Origin: Methanogenium sp. MK-MG
Lineage (GTDB): Archaea > Halobacteriota > Methanomicrobia > Methanomicrobiales > Methanomicrobiaceae
Assembly (NCBI RefSeq): GCF_009914725.1
Contig: NZ_JAAAWJ010000017.1
Span: forward strand, 1-39,506
Length of the DNA stretch: 39,506 nucleotides
Reading direction: 5' to 3'
Positions within the stretch are counted from its first letter, which is position 1, and each line of letters begins with the position of its first letter. Shown here piece after piece: positions 23,471 through 32,856 of this stretch. The notes beneath the pieces were generated by a model, which saw nothing but the letters and a program-made list of their open reading frames with translations, was not told where the DNA came from and did not search any database. The position numbers were made by a program, and so were the translations under genes.

Positions 23471-24249
23471 GAGATGATAGCAGCCAAATCCCAGATGATG
23501 CTGACATTTCCTGCCTGTTTCAGAAAACAGGTATGGGAACCCTTGTCTGTAATTGTGCAATTACCTCTGGGAATAATGTAACAAACGAAACAAATGAAAA
23601 AATTTGTTTTGAATGTGAAGCAGGGAAAATATATCGGGAAGTGGGATGTGATGCCTTTACCGCAAAGGTTCGCCTATATCCACCTCGTTTCAATGAATTC
23701 TATGTTGAGCAGATATTATGCACGAAAAAAAAGCGTGCAACAACACTGGAACAATGCCGCGAATGCTCTCTTGTGACAGCGCCAACCACCAAAGAAATAA
23801 TCACCAATACCGTTGGCCTGTTCCAATCAGAGACCTTTTATTCCGCATACCAGAACCTCGAGGATGCACGGAAACGCCTGAGAGATGGAGATTACGATGG
23901 GGCGATTACCCAGAGTATTTCCTGCCTGGAGAGTGTCATGAAGACTGTTCTTGACAGGTGTGACACCCCCCATCCCAGCGACCCAAGTGTGACGAAATTA
24001 TGGGGTTCAGTGAAAAAAGAACTCAATTTTGAGGAATTTGAAGGAGCAGACAAAGTAATCTCCCTTCTTGGCACGTTGTCCGGTGCCGTTAGTCATCTCG
24101 GTGGGGTGAGAAACCACCTCGGTGATGCACACGGAAACGGAGAGGATGCACCAGAAGTCCCGTTCATGTTCGCAGAACTGGCAATAAACACGTCTTCCAC
24201 ACTTGCAACAGTCATTGTGAGACGTTTCAATCAAATTAAGGAGAAATAA
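23467..24249 (+). CDS. Abi_C-like abortive-infection protein with Cys-rich N-terminus
   Basis: 260 aa. The C-terminal half has the Abi_C-type pattern: DGAITQSISCLESVMKTVL, then GGVRNHLGDAHGNG and a helical tail (FAELAINTSSTLATVIV). The RNxxxDAHG core is the conserved site of this abortive-infection domain. The N-terminal half holds paired cysteines (LVCNCA, ICFECEAG, QCRECS), probably a metal-binding module. Such domains are thought to trigger growth arrest on phage infection. It is fused to the operon by an ATGA overlap with hsdM and followed 2 nt later by a zinc-ribbon gene. Confidence 0.7.
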   Translation: MRDDSSQIPDDADISCLFQKTGMGTLVCNCAITSGNNVTNETNEKICFECEAGKIYREVGCDAFTAKVRLYPPRFNEFYVEQILCTKKKRATTLEQCRECSLVTAPTTKEIITNTVGLFQSETFYSAYQNLEDARKRLRDGDYDGAITQSISCLESVMKTVLDRCDTPHPSDPSVTKLWGSVKKELNFEEFEGADKVISLLGTLSGAVSHLGGVRNHLGDAHGNGEDAPEVPFMFAELAINTSSTLATVIVRRFNQIKEK

Positions 24250-24251
24250 TT

Positions 24252-24722
24252 ATGGATAAAATTACACTAAATGCGCATTTACCCCTGGATACTGACAATT
24301 GTATCAGAAGGGAATGCCCGTATTGCAAGAGAGAATTCAAAATAAGGAAGTCAGATTTTGAATCATTGAATCATGAAAATGAGTATTTCTGTCCGTATTG
24401 CGGACAGTCTGCAGATGCAAATGAGTGGTTTACCACGGCGCAGAAAGATTATACGATGAACATTGCAGCGAATGCTGGAATTGATCTTATCAATAAAGAA
24501 CTTACAAAATCGCTCAAAAAACTGGATTCGAGAAGTTTCCGTGTGAAAACAAGGGATGTCCCGAGAAGAAATGAGCTGATCAACCCGGAGAACGATGATA
24601 TGGTCTTTTTCGCCCTTCCCTGCTGCAACAAACAGATCAAGATATCTGAAGAATGGGATGGAACCATCTATTGCTATTTCTGTGGATTTCCGCATGACAG
24701 AAAGGGAGGAGAAGATGACTGA
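24252..24722 (+). CDS. Zinc-ribbon protein in the restriction operon
   Basis: 156 aa. The N-terminal ribbon has CPYCKREF...CPYCGQSADANEW and a second one sits at the C-terminus (LPCCNKQI...CYFCGF). A mainly helical linker connects them. AAGGAG precedes the ATG. No catalytic motif is seen; nucleic-acid or protein binding is possible. Its position between the Abi_C-like gene and dinD suggests it is a partner of the former. The family was not recognised. Confidence 0.7.
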   Translation: MDKITLNAHLPLDTDNCIRRECPYCKREFKIRKSDFESLNHENEYFCPYCGQSADANEWFTTAQKDYTMNIAANAGIDLINKELTKSLKKLDSRSFRVKTRDVPRRNELINPENDDMVFFALPCCNKQIKISEEWDGTIYCYFCGFPHDRKGGEDD

Positions 24723-24761
24723 GTTTTCACCGCAGGGGGTGTTTTACTGAGGTCTGAAACA

Positions 24762-25631
24762 GTGCATCGTCTTCACAAGAACTTTGAGGATTATGTCAAT
24801 ACCGCTGATGGCGTCGAGTTCTGGTATGCGAGGGATCTACAGGTGCTCCTGGGATACCAGAAATGGGATAACTTCAGAAAGGTCATCACCAAAGCAAAAG
24901 ATGCCTGTTCGAATGCAGGCCAGAATGTAGCAGACCATTTTCCCGACGTCGGGAAAATGGTCTATCTGGGTTCCGGCTCAGAACGTGAGATCCCGGATAT
25001 GATGCTCACCCGCTACGCCTGTTATCTCATTGCCCAGAATGGTGACCCCAGAAAAGAGGAAATTGCTTTCGCACAGAGTTACTTCGCTGTTCAGACCCGG
25101 AAACAGGAACGGATTGAAGAGCATATCGAACTTGTGGAACGCATGCGGGCCCGCGAACGCCTGAAGGAGTCGGAGACGACTCTTTCACGCAACATATACG
25201 AGCGGGGAGTCGATAGCGACGGATTTGCCCGCATCCGGAGCAAAGGGGACAAGGCCCTCTTCGGTGGGCATACAACCAAGGATATGAAACAACGTTTAGC
25301 TGTAGCAAACAGCCGCCCCCTGGCAGATTTCCTTCCGACGGTGACGATCACCGCGAAGAACCTTGCAACTGAGATTACGAACTTCAATGTGGAGAAAGAT
25401 GACATGCATGGTGAAGCCCGAATCACGGGTGAACATGTGGTGAACAACAGGGACGTGCGTGAACTCCTCCTTAAACGGGGCATCACACCGGAGGCTCTCC
25501 CTCCCGAAGAAGACCTCAAAAAGCTTGAGCGCCGGGTTAAAAAACAGGAAAAACATATCGCTGGTGATGCAGGCAGGCTTCCCAACAACGGTTCTGAGAC
25601 TCCACAGGAGGGAGACAATGTACACAGATAA
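24762..25631 (+). CDS. dinD: DinD-like DNA-damage-inducible protein D
   Basis: 289 aa, GTG start with GAGG about 10 nt upstream. The N-terminus FWYARDLQVLLGYQKWDNF is the BRO-N/KilA-related domain of DinD. HFPDVGKMVYLGSGSEREI, TRYACYLIAQNGDPRKEEIAFAQ and HTTKDMKQRLAV...PLADFLPT are strongly conserved family segments. In E. coli DinD is SOS-induced and inhibits RecA-mediated strand exchange; homologs often sit in type I restriction loci. The C-terminal 30 residues are Lys/Glu-rich. The 3' end overlaps the SIR2 gene by 14 nt. Confidence 0.9.
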   Translation: MHRLHKNFEDYVNTADGVEFWYARDLQVLLGYQKWDNFRKVITKAKDACSNAGQNVADHFPDVGKMVYLGSGSEREIPDMMLTRYACYLIAQNGDPRKEEIAFAQSYFAVQTRKQERIEEHIELVERMRARERLKESETTLSRNIYERGVDSDGFARIRSKGDKALFGGHTTKDMKQRLAVANSRPLADFLPTVTITAKNLATEITNFNVEKDDMHGEARITGEHVVNNRDVRELLLKRGITPEALPPEEDLKKLERRVKKQEKHIAGDAGRLPNNGSETPQEGDNVHR

Positions 25632-27522
25632 TCTCATCCCGGTTGCACATGCAATTCATGCCTCACCCAAACGGTATGCCCTCCTCCTGGGTGCAGGCAT
25701 CTCTGTCTCTGCGGGCCTTCCGACGGCAAGCGATGCCTCAGGGAATATGATTCGGGAGATTGCCGCCGGAAAGGATGATGACTGGGAAACAGTGATACCG
25801 GGCGGGGAAAAGACTGAAATCTGCCTCAAATGGTTCGAAGAAGAATTTGGCGAAAAGGCAACTTTCGAACGGTTGATGAGAAAACTGGGTATTACTAAAG
25901 ATAACCGGAAGGATGGGTTGAAGAAATTTATCTATCCGCTCGATGGAGATGGCAACCCGATTTCTGTCCCTCCAACCGATGCACACCGCTGTATCGCACG
26001 GCTGGTCAAATCGGGGATGATCTCTCTCATCATCACCACCAATTTCGATACCCTCCTGGAAGATGCATTACGGGAAGAAAAGGTTCGTTATGAGGTCATC
26101 ACCGAAGAATCTGATGTCAAACAGATGTCTGTTATCCCGGACAGATGCCGGATTCTGAAGGTCAACGGTGACTTTGAACGGGGAACACTCAGAATCACTC
26201 CGGAGGATCTGAAGGAATATCCGGAGAATATTGAAACCTACCTGAGACATATCTTTGCAGAATATGGCCTCGTTATCTGCGGGTGGTCCGGAATTTTTGA
26301 TACCCGTCTATTACAGATTCTCTGTGCTAATGATATCACCCGCTACCCGATATTCTGGTGCCTGCGGGACAAATCAGTTGTCCCGTCCGTAGTATGCAAG
26401 GCAATCTCCCCCACCCGAATTGAAATCAACGATGCCGATTGTTTCTTCACGACAGTCGAAGTAGTCCTCGAACGGTTTTCCCGGTTTGAACCGAGAACCA
26501 CCCTCTCAGCCGCAGCAGCGGTAAAGAAGGTCAAAGATGCCCTGCGTGATCCCCGGCCCGATCTTTCGGTCCCGGATGTGATCAATAGTGAGGCTGACCG
26601 TGTGGTGCATGCGCTGAAAGAGTTTGAATATTACCCGCCCGAGGGTGACGTCATTGCGAAGGACCATCTCCGTTCCATTCTGGAAGATCTGGAACGGATA
26701 ACCACCCCTCTTGCTGCGATGTGTGCAGCTCTTGCATATTATGAGGATGGAACGTATAGCAATCTCATCAGTATGACTATTGAGCGGCTGTTTGCGATTG
26801 AGAAACCTGTGCCTGAAGGAAATTACATTTTTCATGGTTTGCACGATAAAGAGACATATTTCATGCAGCAGCTTGCAAAGATGTGTTTCTATCCCGCGGT
26901 CCTTGTGATATATGCATCTGGAATTGCGGCAGTGCATAACCAGCAGCTTTCAAATCTGAGTGCTGTTCTCTTTGAACCAAAATACAGATGTCATACCGGA
27001 TTTAAACTGGAAAAATTCCCATATTTTGATGATATAAACCTCTGGAAAACAATATTGGCAGATCAAAGTCTGATCACTGATGTTAATCTTGATCGGTTCG
27101 GAAAACGTGGGACGCCCCACCTATATCCCTTAACAATCCTCAAAGAAATTCTTCAACCCATAATCCCTTACGAAATAGCATTTTATGAGGATTTTGATGT
27201 CTTTGAATTCTTTTCAGGTCTTGCATACATTCATGGGGGTGAATTGGATTTATCACAATGCAATCCAAAAGATCCACCGTGTCCTCTCGAATCAAGAGCT
27301 TGGGTCAAATATGTCGGATATATCGGGGACAGACAGATGACACTGGATGATTACGTATACAGATATTGTGAAAAAATCGAAATCTCGGAAATTGAATCTT
27401 CCACCGTAAAAAGGAATCTGCATGTATTAATTGAAGCTTCTGGGAAATATTGTCAGTTTTTCAAGATTAAACCAGAGATAGGATTTGGGAACCCAAGTAC
27501 GTTTGGAGTTACTGCAAGGTGA
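25618..27522 (+). CDS. SIR2-domain defence protein
   Basis: 634 aa from ATG 25618, with AGGAGGGAG upstream; the longer frame to 25459 lies inside dinD. The NAD-binding loop LLLGAGISVSAGLP is at 22-35 and TTNFD at 140-144. The position of the usual catalytic His-Gly reads KVNGD (181-185), so Asn replaces His. EYGLVICGWSGIFDTRLL is the conserved C-terminal core of the domain. Stand-alone SIR2 proteins in defence islands degrade NAD+ to abort infection. Residues beyond 280 form a helical region with no known domain. The AT content rises toward the 3' end. Confidence 0.85.
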   Translation: MYTDNLIPVAHAIHASPKRYALLLGAGISVSAGLPTASDASGNMIREIAAGKDDDWETVIPGGEKTEICLKWFEEEFGEKATFERLMRKLGITKDNRKDGLKKFIYPLDGDGNPISVPPTDAHRCIARLVKSGMISLIITTNFDTLLEDALREEKVRYEVITEESDVKQMSVIPDRCRILKVNGDFERGTLRITPEDLKEYPENIETYLRHIFAEYGLVICGWSGIFDTRLLQILCANDITRYPIFWCLRDKSVVPSVVCKAISPTRIEINDADCFFTTVEVVLERFSRFEPRTTLSAAAAVKKVKDALRDPRPDLSVPDVINSEADRVVHALKEFEYYPPEGDVIAKDHLRSILEDLERITTPLAAMCAALAYYEDGTYSNLISMTIERLFAIEKPVPEGNYIFHGLHDKETYFMQQLAKMCFYPAVLVIYASGIAAVHNQQLSNLSAVLFEPKYRCHTGFKLEKFPYFDDINLWKTILADQSLITDVNLDRFGKRGTPHLYPLTILKEILQPIIPYEIAFYEDFDVFEFFSGLAYIHGGELDLSQCNPKDPPCPLESRAWVKYVGYIGDRQMTLDDYVYRYCEKIEISEIESSTVKRNLHVLIEASGKYCQFFKIKPEIGFGNPSTFGVTAR

Positions 27523-27527
27523 TAAAA

Positions 27528-28883
27528 ATGGATGATATTGATATTCCAAATGGATACAAACAAACCAAGGCGGGCATAATCCCAGAAGTTTGGGATGTCA
27601 AAAAAATTAAAGAATTTGCAAAAACAACTGCCGGGGGCACTCCCTCAACAACTCATCCAGAATATTGGGGGGGGTCCATCCCCTGGATGAATTCAGGAGA
27701 TCTCAATAAAAAAATTGTTGAGGAAGTATCCGGCAGGATTACTGAGCTTGGTCTGAAAAAATCAAGTGCAAAAATAATTCCAAAAAATTCAATATTGATT
27801 GGTTTGGCGGGGCAGGGAAAAACAAGAGGAACGGCTGCAATGAATCTCATTGACCTCAGTATCAACCAGTCAATTGCAGCAATCATTCCAGATTGCAATG
27901 TAATTCTCCCAGAATATCTTTATCAAAATCTTGATAGCAGATACCAGGAATTACGGGATCTTTCCACGGGTGCAAAAGGGCGAGGTGGATTAAACCTATC
28001 CATTATTAATGGGATTTTTGTCCTCATTCCCCCTTACTCGGAACAAACAGCCATCGCCTCCATCCTCACCACCGTTGACGAAGCCATCGCCACCACCGAA
28101 GCCATCATCGCCCGCACTGAGGAGCTGAAACGGGGCTTCATGCAGGTCATCCTCACAAGGGGCATCGATAAAGATGGCCAAGTCCGGAGTGAAGAGACAC
28201 ATGCGTTTAAGGACTCACCAATTGGCAGGGTGCCGGTGGAGTGGGATGTCAAAAAAATCAAAGATTTTGCACGAACAACTTCAGGAGGCACCCCCTCAAC
28301 AAAACATCCAGAATATTGGGGAGGTTCAATCCCATGGATGTGTTCTGGAGATCTTAACAAAAAAATTGTTGATGAAGTATCTGGCAGGATAACTGAAATT
28401 GGCTTAAAAGAATCAAGTGCAAAAATAGTTCCAAAAGAATCTATTTTGATTGGTTTAGCAGGTCAGGGAAAAACAAGAGGGACGGCTGCAATGAATCTTA
28501 TTGATCTCAGTATAAATCAGTCGATTGCTGCGATTATTTCTGATACAAATACGATATCCCCAAAATATCTTTATCACAATCTAGATAGCAGATATGCAGA
28601 ATTAAGAAATCTTTCTACCGGTGCAAAAGGTCGTGGTGGATTAAACATATCCATTATCAAAGGAATATTTGTCCCCTTACCTCCTCTTCCAGAACAAAAA
28701 AAGGTGGCATCTATACTCACAACAATTGATTTTAATTTATCGTTTGTCGAGAAACAGTATCTAAATCACCTCAACAATCTAAAAACTGCCCTCATGCAGG
28801 ATCTCCTCACGGGCCGTGTCCCGGTGCCGGAGGAGATGAGACAGGAAACTCTGCCTTCCGGTATCGAAGGAGAGGCAGTATGA
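27528..28883 (+). CDS. hsdS: Type I specificity subunit HsdS with duplicated TRD
   Basis: 451 aa from ATG 27528 (AAGGTGA upstream); GTG 27519, overlapping the SIR2 stop, is an alternative. The order is TRD1 (residues 22-165), central conserved helix (PYSEQTAIASILTTVDEAI), TRD2 (239-382) and distal conserved helix ending in ALMQDLLTGRV. Both TRDs carry AGQGKTRGTAAMNLIDLS and SIPWM.SGDLNKKIV and are about 86% identical by eye. Each TRD normally reads one half of a bipartite site, so the two halves should be the same sequence in opposite orientation. The TRD segments are AT-rich and the conserved helices GC-rich, which points to TRD exchange. Confidence 0.95.
   Translation: MDDIDIPNGYKQTKAGIIPEVWDVKKIKEFAKTTAGGTPSTTHPEYWGGSIPWMNSGDLNKKIVEEVSGRITELGLKKSSAKIIPKNSILIGLAGQGKTRGTAAMNLIDLSINQSIAAIIPDCNVILPEYLYQNLDSRYQELRDLSTGAKGRGGLNLSIINGIFVLIPPYSEQTAIASILTTVDEAIATTEAIIARTEELKRGFMQVILTRGIDKDGQVRSEETHAFKDSPIGRVPVEWDVKKIKDFARTTSGGTPSTKHPEYWGGSIPWMCSGDLNKKIVDEVSGRITEIGLKESSAKIVPKESILIGLAGQGKTRGTAAMNLIDLSINQSIAAIISDTNTISPKYLYHNLDSRYAELRNLSTGAKGRGGLNISIIKGIFVPLPPLPEQKKVASILTTIDFNLSFVEKQYLNHLNNLKTALMQDLLTGRVPVPEEMRQETLPSGIEGEAV
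27591..28673 (+). repeat. Internal TRD duplication of hsdS (copies at 27591-28022 and 28242-28673)
   Basis: The two 432-nt copies encode 144 residues each and differ at about 20 positions by eye. Offset is 651 nt and in frame. Many third positions differ, so the duplication is not fresh, or conversion has been partial. Confidence 0.9.
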
Positions 28884-29902
28884 TCCAAACACCGCCTCCC
28901 ATGCCTGAAGGGATGAAAAAGATGTCAGCAACGGAGGCAGCAGTCGCCTCCTTCTTTGCCATCGCCCAGGAAGACCTTGAGGCGTCAATGGTACTCTATG
29001 ATAATAAACTGTACCGGCCCGCCATTCTCCTTCTTCAGCAGGCAATTGAGAAGGCAGTCAAATCCCTTGCCCTGCAGATTGGGGTCATTGAACTGGATGG
29101 TGTGAAAGGACTTGGCCACAACCCACAGAAAGCCTACACAGACCTCATCATCCAGCTCTCCAACGACCTGAAAAAGAGCATGAAGGATATTGAGAAGCGT
29201 GAAGAAATGCAGATCGCCCTTGCATTCATTGGTGAGGATGTCCGGAAATTAATGGACACATTTGAGGAATTCAAAACTCAGGCACTCCGCACCGCGGCTG
29301 CATACAACAGATGCAATATCAGCGAAGAGGAAGTTTACGCCCTTCTGACCGTCGTGGACGAAATGAACCAGGAATTTTTTGATCTGGATCAGGTAATCCA
29401 GGACAATCTTGGAGAAAAGGTATTCAACGGTCGCCTCATCAAAGTAACGACTGCGGTAAAAATATTCCTTTACCTCATTCCAATGAACCCGGAAGGAAAG
29501 AAGAATATGAACAGCAAAATAGACGAAATTGCACAACAGGTCTCTTCTTTGGGTGAGTTATTTGAAAGTTTTTTCATCCTCATTATCTCACAGATTACCG
29601 CCGCATTTTCCCTCTTCTACCTCTCTTTGCTCACTGCTCCCCATGCGATGGTGGCCCGGTATCCCAATGCAACGAAAGAGAACATTGACCCCCTGGAATT
29701 CTATACTGATGAAGCGCCACTCATCGCAAATCTTCAGGATATCCTTTGGTTCACCGAATACACCTTCGACCAGATGGAACGGTTCTATTCCCATCTCACC
29801 TACCTTCCGGAGATTCAAAAGGAGGTATTCCCCCGGAAGGAGAAGGCCCCCCAACTCCTGAAAAAGAGCAACCCGAACATTCAGGGAGGGAATGCCTCAT
29901 GA
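28880..29902 (+). CDS. HEPN-domain-like protein in the restriction operon
   Basis: 340 aa. Residues 20-75 (FFAIAQEDLEASMVLYDNK, YRPAILLLQQAIEKAVKSLA) match the HEPN two-helix signature, followed by HNPQKAYTDLI. HEPN proteins are commonly RNases or their partners in toxin-antitoxin and abortive-infection systems; the usual R-x4-6-H motif is not obvious here. The C-terminal half is helical, with a hydrophobic stretch around residues 232-255 (FFILIISQITAAFSLFYLSL) that could be buried or membrane-seated. It overlaps hsdS and hsdR by 4 nt each, which is tight coupling. Confidence 0.72.
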   Translation: MIQTPPPMPEGMKKMSATEAAVASFFAIAQEDLEASMVLYDNKLYRPAILLLQQAIEKAVKSLALQIGVIELDGVKGLGHNPQKAYTDLIIQLSNDLKKSMKDIEKREEMQIALAFIGEDVRKLMDTFEEFKTQALRTAAAYNRCNISEEEVYALLTVVDEMNQEFFDLDQVIQDNLGEKVFNGRLIKVTTAVKIFLYLIPMNPEGKKNMNSKIDEIAQQVSSLGELFESFFILIISQITAAFSLFYLSLLTAPHAMVARYPNATKENIDPLEFYTDEAPLIANLQDILWFTEYTFDQMERFYSHLTYLPEIQKEVFPRKEKAPQLLKKSNPNIQGGNAS

Positions 29903-32856
29903 CCCGGAATCTGGATGAACTTCGCCTCGTTGAAGACCCTGCGGTAGAGGTTCTCACCACCCATCTCGGATGGACAGAATATTCAGTCCGGGACGCCGAT
30001 GCCCTTCGGCCGTCCCGAAAAGAGCCCGTTCTTATTGGTATCCTCGAAAAGAAGGTTCGGGAACTCAATCCATGGATATCGGATGAGAACGTCAGTCATG
30101 TTGTCCGCAACATCACAAATGTCCATGCAACCACTACCCTTGAAGCAAACGAGAAGATACACGGCATGCTTGAGAGAGGAACAACTGTCACGCAGGACCT
30201 CGGTGATAGATGGGGACAGCAGGGAAGGGACGTGCAGCTCATCGACTATGACACCATTAGCAACAACGACTTTGTCCTTATCCGTCAGTATCCCGTAGAG
30301 CATTACCGGGAATGTATCCCTGATATTGTCCTCTTTGTCAACGGCCTTCCTCTGGCCGTCATCGAGTGTAAAAGTCCCCTTTTGCAAAAACCCCTCAACC
30401 AGGGCATTGAACAGATCAATCGCTACCAAGAGAAAGGAAGCCAGTTTAAAAACGAGGGATGTCCCCGTCTGTTTAAAATTGCTCAGGTCCTTGTAGCAGC
30501 ATCCGGTGACGACGCAAAGGTTGCGACAAATTTCACCGCGTGGCGGCACTGGACGCAGTGGAAAGACCCCTATCCCCTCGAACTCAATGACCTCCAGTCA
30601 GTATATAATGTCACGCCAAACTTCCAGAATCAAATGCTCTTTGGCGTATTCCAGAAGGAGAACTTCCTTGACCTTATCCGCAACTTCATCGTCTTCGAAC
30701 GGGAATCCGGGAAAGTCATCAAAAAGATTGCCAGGTACCAGCAGTACAAGGCAACCAACAAGATCATGAAACGCTGCACCGGGGAGACACATGAAGGCGG
30801 CTTTATCTGGCACTGGCAGGGGAGCGGAAAGAGTCACACCATGCTCTGCACGGCTGTGAAACTCCGGCGGGAAAAAACACTGAATAATCCGACCATTGTC
30901 GTTGTCTCTGACCGGACTGACCTTGACAACCAGATACACGGGGTCTTCAGTCATTGCGGATTCCCGAACCCGGTCAATGCACGAAGCATCAAAGATCTCA
31001 AAGAGATCCTCGGCAGGCCCGCGGGCCTCATGGTCATGACCACCATCCAGAAATTCCAGGATGCAGCGGAAAAATTCCCCCTTCTCACTGATAAAGAGAA
31101 TGTCTTCGTTCTCGTGGACGAAGCACACAGGAGCCAGTACAATACCCTTGCCGCCAATATGCGGCGGGCCCTGCCAAACGCCTGCTTCATTGGATTTACC
31201 GGAACTCCCATCGCAAAAAGTGGCCATGACACATTCACCACGTTCGGGGGCCTCATTGACAAATATGATCATAACCAGTCGGTGCGGGATGGAATTACCG
31301 TCCCTATCTATTACGAAGGGAGAATGGCAGAGATTGCCGTCGGAACCCATACCATCAACGAACTATTTGACCGGGTCTTCCGGGACTATGATGAGGAAGA
31401 CAGGAGCCGCATAGTAAAGAAATTCGTTACTAAACAGGCGATTGCCATCGCTCCAAAACGAATAGAGATGATATGCCTTGACCTCCTGAAGCATTATGAA
31501 GAACAGATCCTTCCGAACGGATTCAAGGCGCAGATTGTCGCACCGAACCGCAGAGGTGCTATACGCTACAAGGAGACCATTGACCGCCTGGGCGGGCCCT
31601 CCTGTGAAGTTCTCATCTCCAAGATGCATAACGACGAGGCGGAATTCACTCCCTATCACCGGTCAAAGACCGAAGAGCAGGAGATCATCCGACAGTTCAA
31701 GGAGGAAGAGGAACCGAACATCATCATCGTCTGTGACAAACTCCTTACCGGATTCGATGCACCCCGCGAACAGGTGATGTACCTGGACGCCCCTCTCAGG
31801 GAACACACCCTGCTACAGGCAATGGGACGGGTAAACCGCAGGTATGCAAAGAAAAACTATGGGCTTGTGGTAGATTACTGGGGAGTGAGCGAAGAACTCC
31901 GGGCCGCCCTGAACATGTACAGCGAAGAAGGCATCGAAGGGCTGATCCATACCGATTTCTCCGCAATCGTTCTCCCGTATCTTCAGGCCGCATGCAGAGC
32001 AACGAAAAACCTTTTCAGTACGATTCCCCGCTCAGATGATCCTGAGGTATTCAAAGAGGCATGCGTTCAGTATCTTGAACCCGAAGACATGCGCCTCAGA
32101 TTTGACCGCACATTTCGTGATTTCTCCAAATACATGGACATGCTTCTCCCGAACCCTGAGGCACTGAGATTCCGGCCAACCTTCGAGCGCTTCGCCGCAA
32201 TTCGCATTGCCGCCCGCAACCGCTACAGCGAAGACCGTGACCCACTGGATGATTGTGGGGCAAAGGTTCGGGAGCTCATCGATTCACATATTCGTGCCGG
32301 GGGGATCATACAGATGACTGAACCACTCTCCATCTTCTCACCGGAATTCGAGAAAGAGGTTGCCCGGCAGCCATCTGACGATGCCAAGGCAAGTATGATT
32401 GAGCACGCCGTTGCCCGTGAAATCAATGTGAAAATGGATGAGGACCCAATCTTCTATCAATCACTTTCAGACCGCCTGGCATCGATTATTAATGATTACC
32501 ATCAGGAACGTATTGGTGGTGCCGAGCGTATCATGCACCTGCATGAAATCTTGGAAGATGCCCGGCATCCTGAACAGCGGGCGAAGGATATTGGTGTGGA
32601 CACAGAAGTTGCTCCCTTTTATCTCCTCCTCACATCAGAGGTGGAAGACGGGACGGATCTCCGGACCACGGCCACGGCAATAGTCGAAATCCTGAAGTCA
32701 CATGTTGTTATTGACTGGCACCAGAAGGAGGACGTAAAACGATTGATGAGACGGGAAATAAAACGGGAACTTCGTTCGGTGGAATACCCACAGGAAAAGA
32801 TGCAGGATATTGCCTCCAAACTTGTGGAACTTGCCGAACGGAGATATCCCCGATGA
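29899..32856 (+). CDS. hsdR: Type I restriction endonuclease subunit HsdR
   Basis: 985 aa from ATG 29899, which overlaps the HEPN stop codon; the open frame before it is a shadow. The nuclease domain has the PD-(D/E)xK elements PDIVLFVNGLPLAVIECKS (ECK near 156). The translocase has Walker A QGSGKS (about 308), DEAH (about 407), FTGTPI, and the C-terminal LLTGFDAPR and GRVNR motifs. Length and order are normal and no lesion is visible. HsdR translocates DNA and cuts it away from the recognition site in unmodified DNA. Confidence 0.96.
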   Translation: MTRNLDELRLVEDPAVEVLTTHLGWTEYSVRDADALRPSRKEPVLIGILEKKVRELNPWISDENVSHVVRNITNVHATTTLEANEKIHGMLERGTTVTQDLGDRWGQQGRDVQLIDYDTISNNDFVLIRQYPVEHYRECIPDIVLFVNGLPLAVIECKSPLLQKPLNQGIEQINRYQEKGSQFKNEGCPRLFKIAQVLVAASGDDAKVATNFTAWRHWTQWKDPYPLELNDLQSVYNVTPNFQNQMLFGVFQKENFLDLIRNFIVFERESGKVIKKIARYQQYKATNKIMKRCTGETHEGGFIWHWQGSGKSHTMLCTAVKLRREKTLNNPTIVVVSDRTDLDNQIHGVFSHCGFPNPVNARSIKDLKEILGRPAGLMVMTTIQKFQDAAEKFPLLTDKENVFVLVDEAHRSQYNTLAANMRRALPNACFIGFTGTPIAKSGHDTFTTFGGLIDKYDHNQSVRDGITVPIYYEGRMAEIAVGTHTINELFDRVFRDYDEEDRSRIVKKFVTKQAIAIAPKRIEMICLDLLKHYEEQILPNGFKAQIVAPNRRGAIRYKETIDRLGGPSCEVLISKMHNDEAEFTPYHRSKTEEQEIIRQFKEEEEPNIIIVCDKLLTGFDAPREQVMYLDAPLREHTLLQAMGRVNRRYAKKNYGLVVDYWGVSEELRAALNMYSEEGIEGLIHTDFSAIVLPYLQAACRATKNLFSTIPRSDDPEVFKEACVQYLEPEDMRLRFDRTFRDFSKYMDMLLPNPEALRFRPTFERFAAIRIAARNRYSEDRDPLDDCGAKVRELIDSHIRAGGIIQMTEPLSIFSPEFEKEVARQPSDDAKASMIEHAVAREINVKMDEDPIFYQSLSDRLASIINDYHQERIGGAERIMHLHEILEDARHPEQRAKDIGVDTEVAPFYLLLTSEVEDGTDLRTTATAIVEILKSHVVIDWHQKEDVKRLMRREIKRELRSVEYPQEKMQDIASKLVELAERRYPR

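Noticed and set aside
24715-24750. Eleven-codon ORF (MTEFSPQGVFY) between the zinc-ribbon gene and dinD
   Set aside because: It has a good ribosome-binding site, but it is too short to support as a gene and probably only spans the dinD leader.
30598-31350. Minus-strand open frame of 250 codons inside hsdR
   Set aside because: The plus strand encodes the conserved HsdR motifs, so this is a shadow.
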